Positions 25,254 through 35,579 of a stretch of 64,000 nt of DNA are shown here, in pieces. Source of the stretch: Adiantum capillus-veneris (taxonomy: Eukaryota; Streptophyta; Polypodiopsida; Polypodiales; Pteridaceae). How positions within the stretch are numbered: the stretch's first letter is position 1; every line of letters starts with the position of its first letter. The position numbers were made by a program, and so were the translations under genes. Below the pieces are notes generated by a model that was not told where the DNA came from, did no database searches, and worked only from the letters and a program-made list of their open reading frames with translations. The stretch lies in assembly GCA_014529385.2 (NCBI GenBank), contig CM043965.1:66707690-66771689 (forward strand), read 5' to 3'.

Positions 25254-25255
<2 letters not shown>
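24853..25255. repeat. GC-richer block dense in GGAAC / GTTCC motifs
   Basis: The left 100 bp carries several GGAACG or CGAACGGG motifs. The right 170 bp carries the reverse complement (GTTCC, CATTCCG), including the palindrome-like ATTCCGGAACATTGTTCCGG near 25145. The two sides therefore form imperfect inverted repeats around an ordinary AT-rich centre, with an AC microsatellite on each side. Possibly a foldback or MITE-like element; no protein is encoded. Confidence 0.45.

Positions 25256-25297
<42 letters not shown>
25256..25297. repeat. (CA)n microsatellite
   Basis: CA tract of about 20 units, right border of the GGAAC-rich block. Confidence 0.9.
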
Positions 25298-25300
<3 letters not shown>

Positions 25301-26074
25301 AAAGAGAACTGGAGTAGGGTAAGGTACATAGAAGGCTTGAAAGAAATTGACTCATTTTCTACTGCACAGAGGACACAAAGCACAAGATAAGTCGAGTATT
25401 AAGGAATCTTAAAGCAAGCTTTAATAAAATGGGAATGCATGTTTGCATTCCTGACACATGCTGCTCATGCATGGTGGTTGAGTACAATGGAACTGGGATA
25501 ACCAATCTACCAGACTTGGGTAATAGAAATGGTTTCCTCTTCTTATTCACGCATACACACACACACACACACGTGAGAGAGAAACTTTAAAGTCACAATT
25601 TCAATCCCAACAAATGGTGACTTCAAATGAGGCAGATAGTTGAAAAGAAGGTAGTAGTAATACTGCCAAGTATGATGTGAGGAACTTGGTGTGAGTGCCT
25701 TCAAACAGAACCACCTTGCTCATTTACAGGTTACAAACAATTCCATAGATTTAGGCAGGATCACAACGCCCATGTTCAAGCACTGAAATAGGATAAAAAC
25801 CCAATTAGTATGTCATCAAGTCTTCGTTATATTATCGACATTGAACTCGATTTTTTTTCTTCTCTAGAAAAACAGACGGTCTACAACCCCCCAATAGGCA
25901 TCACACAACTCCTCAACATCGTTTTCTTCTTTTCTCAAAAAGAGACAACTTTACTGCTGACAGTTTGCAAGCCCCGCTAAAAGTCCATAACGCATTATGC
26001 ACTAAAAAGACTCTCAACATCTAATTTCAAACATTTTTCTGAATGCAGCATCAAATCTCATTGGCCTTGTAGAA
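25298..26074. other. 3' flank of the cofactor A gene; no separate gene seen
   Basis: Contains a (CA)n tract at 25555-25572 and, nearest the stop codon at 26075, the likely 3' untranslated region of the minus-strand cofactor A gene. No poly-A signal could be assigned with confidence. Confidence 0.4.
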
Positions 26075-26167
26075 CTAATGATCAATCCGAGCCTCCACTT
26101 CCGAGACGAGCTTTTTAGCCTCCTCAATCTCCTCACTTCCATGAGCTGATTCTGCCTCTGCTTCCTC
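26075..26167 (-). CDS. TFCA: Cofactor A exon 3
   Basis: Acceptor GATACAG followed by 30 codons rich in Glu, Ala and Lys (C-terminal helix) and a TAG stop at 26077-26075. Confidence 0.85.
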   Translation of the reverse strand, partial: EEAEAESAHGSEEIEEAKKLVSEVEARIDH

Positions 26168-29100
26168 CTGTATCAGTTACAAATCACTTCAGCAGGATCT
26201 CACGCGTGCATAACTTACTTCCAAACAAAGTAGCCATAAAGTTTGGAAAAGTTTCATAGGAAATGGGTTTGTAAAAAAATTCGAAACAGTTTCGATAGTT
26301 TATGTAGCACCACAATAGAAGTTCCAACAAAATCTGTGAGTGTCTAGTTTATGTAGCACCACAATAGAAGTTCCAACAAAATCTGTGAGTGTCAAGCCAT
26401 AAATACATAACTTGCATACACACAAATCAACATAATAAATCTGAGCATGTGACTTGAGACACTTGTGGAAAGCATTCGCCTTTAAAAGGTTCAAGAGAAG
26501 TTCCAAAATATTTCATAAATTTCTTGATTGAAAGAAAAGAGCTTCTTTGCAACTATGCTTCTAGGCACGTGACTTGAGACACTTGCGGAAAGCATGCGCC
26601 TTTAAAAGGTTCAAGAGAAGTTACAAAATATTTCATAATTTCTTGATTGAAAGAAACGAATTTCTTCGCAACTAGGCTTCTAGGCACGGCTTGTATGTGA
26701 TGTTATTCTTATTTACTATGTTTTGTACCCTTGCAAAAGTTGCATTCCATAAATTTCTTGATTGAAAGAAACGAATTTCTTGGCAACTATGTTTCTAGGC
26801 ACAGCTTGTATGTGCTGTTATTCTTATTTACCAAGTTTTGTGCCCTTGCAAAAGTCGGTTCTTGTAAATAGCTATACATATATATGGCCCAATCCATCTG
26901 CACTTATATGTAGAGAATGAAATGATAAATTGTAAGCATCCAACCATTACAATGAATTTACAAATATCAATGATAATGGTTCTCAACGGAAGTGTATGCA
27001 TAGTTTTTTCCATGTGTTTCTATACATGCAAGTACATACGGGTATGGAAGTATGATTGCAGTAAGTTTCGAACGTCGAACTTAACTCATACATGACCCTA
27101 ATTTTATTTGACAAAAACCACAAATGATTAAACGTGATAAGCACTCAAGTCTCATAGCATCCAACTTCCACATATTACTTTAATCTCATACTACCATGAA
27201 TTTCAATCATCATTAATGCCCGCATCAACCGAATTTTTCTTGCCAATTTTGACCAAGTATGATTCCATACACGTATGAAACATGTTCCATACACGTATGA
27301 AACAATTTTCCATACAGGTATAATTCAGCTAACCATATGAGTATGGTTGCAACTATGAACGCATGCATAAAGATCAATTACTTTAAGAAACACACTTATG
27401 CATGCAACTGCAAGGCCTATGATGGTTCCAAGATACTTAGAAGACTTGAGCCATTTTACTTACAAGGATAGCCTGAAGATCACCAAGTGCAACTTCCAAG
27501 CGTTTGGTACAATCTGGAATCATCATTTTGGATTCTGCTAGCACACTTTCCTGCTCAATCATATGAAAACTGCTCATCAATGGTCAGGAGTCGTATGCAG
27601 CACAGCTGAGGAAAGACAATGAATAGAATGCTTATCAGGAAAAGCACAAACCAACAATCTAAATATGACGACCTTCTAGGCACAGGATGAAGAAAAGGTT
27701 TCATACACATTAGAACAACAAAAGGCTTTGCAACGTATTGACGTCTCAAACTAAAGGCATAAAATCTCCCAAAATAGATTTCTACGTATGACGTTGAAGC
27801 TCAATGAGTTTAAAATGCAATGAATGAAATGATCTCCTGCTAATCGAAACATTGAAGATAATAGCATGACAATCAAGGCAGCAACTTGAAGACCAGGACC
27901 TACAAAGAATCTACCAAAATCGTGGCAAAAGAACTTCAAATATCTCTGACCACCCCAGACCTAGTAAGACCACGGAGCACACATGGCATACACAGAGTGC
28001 ATAGAGCACACCATGGATGCACGGCGGAGTCCACAAGATGGGGTTTGTAGCCCGGCACACCACGGGATTGGGTCAAGCTTGGTCAATGTCCAACCAAGTG
28101 TGGACAAGACAAGACCCTTTTATATATTTATTTATTTATATGGGACTCCTATGGTTGGGTGGATGGTTCTTTAGTAGTGCAGCGTGCTTCTATGCTAGAG
28201 AGCTCTCAGGAGTCTCTATTGAGAGGCATATGATATGTTTGTATCATTGGTATGTTATCCCTTTCCTATTCGATTGCAACACTGTGCTCATTCCTTAATG
28301 GGAGGGCCATCTATGTATGATATATGGTAGCGACTGTCACAAACTGCTGACGTGTCAAGCCACTGAAGAACGGAGCCAACCTGCAGATCCCAGCCGAGAA
28401 GCCTAAACCCTAGAAGCAGCACAAGAACATTCACCAACTTGCAAAGTTTGGCCAAGTGGCCTATTTTTAAAGGGGCGGGTGAAGAGAGTAAAGCAAGGGT
28501 GAGAGAGTGAGCGAGCGACTTGGTAGATGTGGCCTCAATACGTAGGGCTAATAAGTGCAGAGGGCTCAACCTCTGGCACTCTTCCAAGTGAAGGTGCAGA
28601 GCGCGAGTACCGGCATTGTACTAAGTTCAAGTAATATAAAGAAATACCAAAAGGGGCGCCAACGGGGAGAGAGAGAATGTAATCTCTTGCGCTTCATTGT
28701 TTGCACAATATACACAGCAAGGGCAAGGCCAACATTCCAAAATCTCTGAGATGGTTTTACAGAATGTGGAGCGAGGGTTTCTCCCCAAATGTAGCCTCTT
28801 GGAATGGACTTTAGGAGGATATGTCCAAAAAGTGCTAGCCAAGGAAGCTATCAATTGTATTCAATGGATGCAATAGGAGGGCTATGTTACGCCCCTAGAC
28901 ATCAGGATGAGCATTTGAGCTATGTTCGGCAAGTGTGAACAAAAACCAAAGGCAGTGGCTAATAGTCTCACCCATGTGTGAGATGCATCGTGAACAAGTC
29001 CGGTCATAACCAACATTACCAGCCCATTTTGCCCACTGGCAAACCAGCATGAGCCATCAACCACATGAAGTAGAGTATACGGTGGCTGATTCGCAAATCC

Positions 29101-30531
29101 CAAAGGAAGGACCAAAATCTGTACATGATTGCATGAGATAGACCAGCATCTAGTCAAGACTCCAATCATGTAGGCTGACAATCCAAATTCTCCTCCAGAG
29201 TCCGCTGCCCTGGAAGATCCGGCTGAAGTATCTCAATGACTACGAAGAGTTTGAACTATCTCGGTCCAGTTACCAGTAAGTGTGTCTGCACTTATGCTGC
29301 CAGAGGTGACCGGAGTCCCATAGACATCTACAAGAGCTATGTGACATAAGGAGCTCAGTGGAACCAAGGGTGGAAAATTTAATGTAGCATCAACACTTGC
29401 TTTTGAATCTTTGACCATTTGTTGGCCTGAGCTTGTGTAAAGTGACTGCAAAATTGTCACAAATTTGCTAGTAAGTGGCCAAAAAAAAGTGGACACGGCT
29501 GGCCTATAACACTACTTTCAAACTACTTCTGTTTTGAGAAAGATCAATTTCCCAAAAGTCACTCTATGATTGAGAGGAGATAAATGCCCATTGGAGCAGC
29601 TTAGGTGATCAACCATATTTAGGTGCTCTATGCTCTATCCATGACAGTATGGCTGCCCTTGTACAGTTGTACCACTTAGGGTCCTTTGTGTGGTCATACT
29701 GTTACTGTGTACAGCATGTACATGCACCCACTTATTTCAATAACTAGCCATCTTTAACCCTTTTCCGCACCCTATTCTGGGAGTGCTGCAAAGCTGTTAC
29801 TACCCTACTGGTTCCATCATGAAAATAGACAAGCTCCATAGATTTTCAATGGGAAGTGAAAGGGAAAGCACCATATTCGCTGCTCGCACATTTGAAGTCA
29901 AGAAATCCTGTCAAACTATATGCAACATATCGTACTGTGCCGTATTGTATTTCTTTTGTGCATCAACAATGCATGAAAGTAGTTGTGCAACAACTAACAC
30001 ACAGAAACTCTGTTTATATCCATTGAGGTACATATACACACTTGAGCTTCAAAAAATCCATTGTTATAATGCAGAAACAGTAAACTCCATTTTTCACCCA
30101 AAACTTATGGAAACTGTGCTTTGAACGTAGACTAGGATTAGATGCAAGTAGATATGCTATCTCCAACAAGGTTCATGAAATGTCATACCAAACTAGAGAG
30201 CTAAAGCAGTGAGTGAAAACTACATTGGAGACTTTAAATTGCTGCATGCGAAGGCCTCACTGGACATCAGCTGCAATTGCATTGTGAATATATGGAAGTA
30301 AACCACTATTTTCAATATGTCACTGATCATTCACCATTTGACATGCAAAGACTCCGCCACAATCAGCAAGACAAACCGCTACATATGTGTTCGGCATTCC
30401 CTTTTACAGCATTTCACACGCTACCACTACGACCAGAATGAGGTCACAAACAGTGCAAAGGATTACAATGGCAAATGAAATATGGAATTGAGAGTGAATG
30501 TGTTTGTAGAGCGTACGTGAGGATGGGTGCA

Positions 30532-30578
<47 letters not shown>

Positions 30579-30844
30579 CATTACAAAAAAAAAAGTGTGT
30601 GTGTGTGTGTGTACGTGCGCGCACGTGCGTAAGGTGTTCCCTGCGAATGGGCGTTTGCGTATGAAGCGGAAAAGAGAGAGAGGGAAACCTGCTGCTTGAG
30701 ATCGTGAGGATCTGCCCCATCGTCTTTCATGCGGCCAGTCTTGGCAGTCTCGCGCTCAACTTCTTTCTCGTAGGCCTGCAGCTCCTTCAGAAGCCTCTTG
30801 CAGGATCCTGTCTTGATTCGAAGGCTCTTCATTGTGGCAGCCAT
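26075..30844 (-). CDS. TFCA: Tubulin-folding cofactor A (three exons)
   Basis: Small helical chaperone of the tubulin-folding pathway; it binds beta-tubulin released by the cytosolic chaperonin and holds it for heterodimer assembly. The three minus-strand exons are 30844-30689 (52 codons), 27550-27464 (29 codons) and 26167-26075 (30 codons plus TAG). Exon 1 reads SLRIKTGSCKRLLKELQAYE and MKDDGADPHDLKQQ; exon 2 reads ESVLAESKMMIPDCTKRLEV; exon 3 is a charged helix ending EVEARIDH. All exon junctions fall between codons, with GT/AG borders (donors GTTTCC and GTAAGT). The 111-residue total matches the family's usual 105-115. The start is the ATG at 30844-30842; an open frame extends upstream but has no family similarity. 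No damage is visible. Introns are 3.1 kb and 1.3 kb and contain microsatellites and transposon or PPR debris. The symbol follows the plant orthologue. Confidence 0.9.
26296..26393. repeat. 49-bp tandem duplication in cofactor A intron 2
   Basis: Two identical 49-bp units (26296-26344, 26345-26393). Confidence 0.9.
26443..26858. repeat. Diverged tandem repeats in cofactor A intron 2
   Basis: A unit containing GTGACTTGAGACACTTG ... TTTCTTGATTGAAAGAAA ... TTCTAGGCAC occurs at about 26445-26565 and again at about 26566-26690. Its latter half, plus GGCTTGTATGTG, recurs at about 26749-26858. The copies differ by substitutions and small indels. Confidence 0.8.
27464..27550 (-). CDS. TFCA: Cofactor A exon 2
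   Basis: Eighty-seven bases encoding 29 residues around the conserved MMIPDC block. It is bounded by an acceptor (TTGAGCAG) and the consensus donor GTAAGT. Confidence 0.9.
28782..28985 (+). pseudogene. PPR protein fragment inside cofactor A intron 1
   Basis: Plus strand, opposite to the host gene: PNVASWNGL, then GGYVQKVLAKEAINCIQWMQ, a stop, EGYVTPLDIRMS and MFGKCEQ, in shifting frames. This is the ASWN...GY...EA..CF..M pattern of a plant PPR repeat pair. Too short and broken to be a gene. Confidence 0.55.
30535..30612. repeat. Two GT tracts next to exon 1
   Basis: (GT)n at about 30535-30576 and 30595-30612, separated by an A run. They lie 80-150 bp inside intron 1, downstream of the exon 1 donor on the minus strand. 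Confidence 0.9.
30689..30844 (-). CDS. TFCA: Cofactor A exon 1
   Basis: Carries the start codon and the most conserved N-terminal helix of the family. Ends at codon 52 (LKQQ) before the donor GTTTCC. Confidence 0.9.
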
Positions 30845-30939
30845 GGCGATGGTTGAAGAAGACCAAAGACTAGAACTAGAAAGACTAACAGTATAGTAAT
30901 AACTAAGAAGAATAACCGTTGCGTCCCAATTTTTAAAGG

Positions 30940-31355
30940 GAAAATTACCAAAATACCCCTCTATAATTTGTGGAATTCCCAAAATACCCCTCAAATATAA
31001 AAAATTCTCCCATAATGCCCTTCAAATTTTCCAAAATCCCATGACACCCCAAATTGTGAGATTAAATTTTGCCAAAGATTTAAAAATATATAGCTTACTT
31101 ATTGTCTATCAATACAACATGCCAACATTAGAATTTGAGTTGGTTATGTAGGCTTTGGAGATGAATTGTTCCATTGTTTTTATACATAATTGCCTTTTTG
31201 TGCGGTAATTACATGCTAAGCACTTAAAAACGGATCTCAATTGTCAAAAAGGACTAAAGATTAAAAAATCTCTAACAATTCAGCCAAAATAAATACAAGG
31301 GTATTTTGGGAATTTTGGAAATTTGAGGAGTATTTTGGGAATTTCCACAAAGCAA
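30940..31355. repeat. Inverted-repeat (foldback) element just upstream of cofactor A
   Basis: The segment 30967-30997 and the reverse complement of 31321-31351 match at about 28 of 31 positions (core CCCAAAATACCCCTCAAAT). Weaker complementarity continues inward. Total span is about 385-415 bp, as in a MITE or foldback element. The left arm is only 123 bp upstream of the start codon of the minus-strand gene, so the element sits in its promoter or 5' leader. Confidence 0.55.
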
Positions 31356-31356
31356 G

Positions 31357-31765
31357 GACCAAAAAAGGTTTCTAAAAAGCTGTTGGAGCACTTATAGGCC
31401 CTTTGTGAAATGCCAATATCAGAAGATAGATGCTATTTCTTCTTGCTCTGCCTCTATCATTTGGTTTGACCAACTACTTTGGTATGTTTTTCAAAATCTG
31501 TCAAAATTTTTGAAGTTTTCCTCAGGCCCGGCCCAATTTTATGCCTTCATAGCTTGGGCTGCCTCCTTTCCTTTGGAACTTTGTCATGCAATCATTGTGT
31601 GTTATGTTGTTCATGAGCATCTTCTTGAAGCAGCTAAAGGTCTAATCTTGTACTCCCTTGGGGCGCCTCTTCTTCCAAAAATTCATTCTACTCCCATTGC
31701 AACCACCATTAAAAATATCCTCAAACCTATGAAGGGGAAAAAACATATGAAGAGGCTTACCAATG
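31357..31765 (+). pseudogene. Penelope-like retroelement, copy A, segment 1
   Basis: This 409-bp segment is about 90% similar by eye to 48277-48680 of copy B. The plus-strand frame contains VHEHLLEAAKGLILYS and APLLPKIHSTPIATTI. It belongs upstream of the reverse-transcriptase core in the full unit. It starts abruptly next to the foldback element and stops at the insertion at 31766. Confidence 0.6.
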
Positions 31766-33367
31766 TAACATTTAATGGCCTAGTAACTTGTGTGTAGCGG
31801 AAAATAGATTAAACATAGTGAGCATTTCATTAGAATAGATTCCTGATGAGCATAGCAAGAGTGCTTGGATGGAGAGAGCAACAAAACGCATAACACCTAG
31901 TTAGATAAGCATGAACAATACTTCAAAAGAGAGAGAACTTAAGCTATTGACAACAGTTGAGGACCAGATTTACATGGAGCCGGTCCCCCCTCCAAAAGGC
32001 TTTGTATTATAGATTTCCCCCACCAAGGGAGACATTTTACAATACAATACTTTGTGTTCCTTGAATAAATTGATGGTGCAATGAAGATGGAAGCTTCAAG
32101 CACCATGCACACACTTATAAAACACAACATCAATTCCCTCACGATGTCAGACCCAAGACCTCACGCACCTTCGAAAATGGTGAGAGCTAGTGGGGTATGA
32201 GAGTAGATTGAGAGGAAGAAGGAGTAGTCTTACGAGAAAGAAGTATATCTCCTCACATAATCACTCATAATAGCTTAGCATAGCTTAGTAATTAGCATGG
32301 TAGAGGAGATGAGCATGCATTGGAGCTTGGGTTTTGGTTAGATTTGCATCATAAAGCCAAGAGTTGTTGGTATAGGCCTCCCTTCTCACAAGCTTGGAGT
32401 AGATAATGAGCTTTTCATTAAAGCTTGAGAAGGAGAGGGAGAGTCTTCTTGCTTCACACATGAGATTGTGTGAGTGTGTGTGTGATAATGCCTTGCCAAA
32501 ATCAGCCCCCTCTCTCTCTCTTCGTCGACCCCTCTTGCAATTTACTCATGCTGGCACCCCATTGGACCCTGAGCTTAGCCAATCATAATTGAGAAGCATA
32601 AGTGATAGCCTTGTGACATGTGTCCCCCTTTCACCTTTTGTGAGAGCTTTAGGTAATTAAATAATGCAATTAAACTCTCATTGGACCCGTTTGTCTTCTG
32701 GCCAATAGGAAGCAGGCAAGCCATTGGGCTGTTGAATGCTCATTGGACCCCTTGGGAGACCGTCCAATAGTCTTCTAGAGAGCTTAATTCTTATTGGTTC
32801 TTTTATCAAGTGTTTTTAAATGAATTAAACTAGATTTACTCTAGCCTAATTCTCATTGGTCTACCTCTATGGCCATCCCATAGGATTTGAGTGCACCTTG
32901 TGGCAAATAGGCTAGGGAGCTGACATGTGTCCCCTATTCCCTTTTTGTAAAGGGAGCCTGTGAGCGTGTGTGTGTGTGTGTGTGTGTGTTTCTCTCTCAT
33001 CCCCTACTTACTGGACTCGCCCCCTCCTAAGTAGGAGTCTTGAAGACTTTTGTGTACACTCACAAAGCATCCAATTTCCCTAAGGTTTGACCATTGGACA
33101 CAACCTTTGAATTTTGGAACCTTAGCATTTTGGAAGTCTTAATGGGCCTAACCTTAGGGTCTTTAAAGCCCATTGTTGTACATTGCTCTTTTGTAGATGC
33201 CCCCCCCCCCCCCCCCCTTGGATCCCTATTTTCCCTCCTTTGGATCCTTACCGTGGCCGGTTATCCACCTTAACCAATATTCTAGCTTTTTCTCCTCTGG
33301 TACTTTCCCATATTAAATGATCAATTTAACATGAAAAAATCATTTAGGAGAATTAGATATTAGTTAT
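31766..33367. mobile_element. 1.6-kb insertion interrupting copy A
   Basis: In copy B (48680-48700) the two flanks of this segment are contiguous, which marks it as inserted sequence. AATG occurs at both edges (31762-31765, 33368-33371), a possible 4-bp target duplication. It has no long open frame and no recognised transposase; it holds a GT tract (about 32968-32989) and a run of 19 C (33200-33218). A solo LTR or non-autonomous element is possible; the class is unresolved. Confidence 0.5.
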
Positions 33368-33563
33368 AATGACACATGGTGGCCTATCCTCATCTTCAAA
33401 TAAAATACCTAGCCAATTTCATGGTTCGTAGGATTTGGGAGACACAAAGAACATTGGAATACAACACACAAGATAAACATGTACGACACTTCAATCAAGA
33501 AACAATGACTTACATTTTTACGGTTAGGAAGCCCAAGTTACATGGTGGATTTGTTCATTTGCA
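33368..33563 (+). pseudogene. Penelope-like retroelement, copy A, segment 2
   Basis: Continues copy A. It is homologous to 48690-48860 of copy B (GGTTAGGAAGCCCAAGTTAC in both). Similarity stops near 33563 and resumes at about 43438, on the far side of the Helentron-bearing block. Confidence 0.6.
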
Positions 33564-34350
33564 ATTTGGCATGTTGAGGAAAGGCCTTAGGATTGGGTTG
33601 GGTTGGGCATACTTTGACGGATGCCGTCCACGTGGACAGCCAAGATTTAGGGCATGCTTTTTGAGCCTTTGGGTGAAGGCGGCGATTCACGGCAGGATGA
33701 CGCAACTCGCGAGTGACTCTGGACAGCCTGCGAGAGAGGACGAAGCATTGGCAGGTCGATGGTGTTGGCAATACATAGTGAGGGCTGTGAGGTCGGTGGT
33801 GATGCGGCCTGGTGAGGTGTGCAACACTGTGGAGAAGGCGAGCGCGCTTTAGAGGTTTTTGCTGAGCTGGTATGTGGTACTGTGGATAAGCCGAGCTAAC
33901 AGGTACAACAGACACACACAATGACACCTACATCAAGAAAGAAGGAATCTCTCTCTGTGTGTGTGTGTGTGTGTGCATCCTTGTTGTACTACACATGCGA
34001 AGTGCAAGTATTTTTCCATGTTACCTAGAGGCGATGGAGGCGTGGGGGGCGAGGGGGAGGATTGCATAGAAAAGAGGATGGCAACAGGGCTCAGAAAAGA
34101 GGTGTCGATGTCGATCTGCATTGCCTTGATTGCGTTTTGTTGCAGGTGTTCATCCAATCATAAAGTCCCTTGCTATATTGTGCATGCTTGCTATATTGTG
34201 CATGCAAGTTTGTGCTTGCAGTGGCCTACGTTACTTCCTAATGGTGTCCACCTCGCGAGTTCCATTGACGTACGTGCTCACATTTTGTTGCAGACTGTTG
34301 TAGGTGTCCATCGAATCATAAAGGCACTTAGACCTCATTTAACCTTACAT
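33564..34350. other. Left part of the 9.9-kb nested block; no gene recognised
   Basis: GC-richer than its surroundings (33575-33850). It is open on both strands for about 130-160 codons but has no motif I recognise. A GT tract lies at 33955-33974. It may include the left end of the Helentron or another inserted element; I could not place the boundary. Confidence 0.35.
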
Positions 34351-34351
34351 C

Positions 34352-34972
34352 AAAGTGTTTGCATTTTTCAAAATTCCTTTCCTTCCAATGTTCGGGAAAA
34401 ATCATTTTTCCAAGCATACAAATTTCCTTTCCTTGAGTTTGCCAAGAGAAAATTTTAGAAAATTAGTAGTGTTGTCCATGTTTTTACGGCAGAAATTCTC
34501 TTTTTCCCCTTGCACTCAACCGGCATTTTTGAAATTGGAAACGGCACACGATTAAGTTGAGACACATTTTACATTGTTTCCTTTAGTTTGCCAAGAGGGC
34601 ATTTTAGGAAATTAGGAGAATTTTGTAGGGTTTTATACTATTTTTCTCGATTCTTGGGTGGAATTTCCCCTTGCTCTCATCTGCAAGTTTTGAAATTAGA
34701 AACGGCACGCAATTAAGAACCACATTTTTCTGGCCATCATTTAGGCTTACAACAGTGTTCAAGAAAAAATGATTTTTTTCAAACACACATAATTGCTTTT
34801 CTTGAGTTTGCCAAGAGGAACTTTTAGGAAAGTAGGGGTATTTATCAAGGTTTTACACTATTTTTCTCTATTTTGGGGTGGAGTTCCTCCTTTTCCCCTT
34901 ACTCTCAAACGACGCTTTTGGGATCGAAAACAACACGTTATTAAGCTCAAAAACATTTTCCCCAAACATTGC
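34352..34972 (+). mobile_element. Three adjacent hAT-like MITE copies
   Basis: Copies at about 34352-34575, 34576-34730 (truncated) and 34753-34972, related to the MITE at 8615-8825. The third begins CAGTGTTC and ends CCAAACATTG. Shared internal blocks are CTTGAGTTTGCCAAGAG and TTTTCCCCTTGC. Tandem placement suggests insertion next to an earlier copy or a local duplication. Confidence 0.6.
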
Positions 34973-35087
34973 TTGGCAAGATGTACAACATGGCTCCCTC
35001 CCATTCCACACAACGAGTTTGCAGAGTAGCTACGCTCTTAGTGGCTCACACTGTGCGGATGACTTGCTCGCCTTTTGCAAGACTCGT

Positions 35088-35090
<3 letters not shown>

Positions 35091-35135
<45 letters not shown>
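35091..35135. repeat. (CT)n microsatellite
   Basis: About 22 units. It lies between the MITE cluster and the RPA-like gene. Confidence 0.95.
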
Positions 35136-35137
<2 letters not shown>

Positions 35138-35579
35138 GCGTTTATTGGCTATTTCTTTGGTGTTCAACGCATGAGCATGTTGGGAACCCTAGACCACCAA
35201 CACACACTCTTGGGTCTAACTCAACTTGGCACCTCAAATTGCATAGTCCATGGACAAGAAGAGTATGAATGGATAAAGTGGGGGTACCCTTTCTTATTAG
35301 TGTAGCTATGTCCACTAGTTCATTGATGCCTTCGAATTTGATGTTCTCTTGCATGTGTCTTAATATGTGTCAAATCCATTTAAAAGATTTGATAGTAGGT
35401 TAGCTTTAAGACTTTGTAAACATTGAGAGAGAGAAGGGAGGATTGTAGTATATAAGTGGTGTTGCTCTTGCAAAAATTAGTTCAATAGTGTCCCTTACCC
35501 TTATTGATCCTAAGGTCCATGTGAGTGTGTGAACTATTGTTTCTATGAACTTATTTACCATTTAGCTAAAGGATGTTAT

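Noticed and set aside
27260-27312. Repeated CATACACGTATGA palindrome-like motif
   Set aside because: Only two close copies in an intron; imperfect palindrome and no further context.
30845-30994. Upstream in-frame extension of cofactor A by 50 codons
   Set aside because: The extension has no similarity to the family, lies in the likely 5' leader and foldback region, and the downstream ATG gives the family's normal length.
33376-33927. Open frames of 158 (plus) and 129 (minus) codons
   Set aside because: The plus frame begins in array copy A and runs into unrelated GC-rich sequence; the minus frame is its shadow. No recognisable domain in the latter part.
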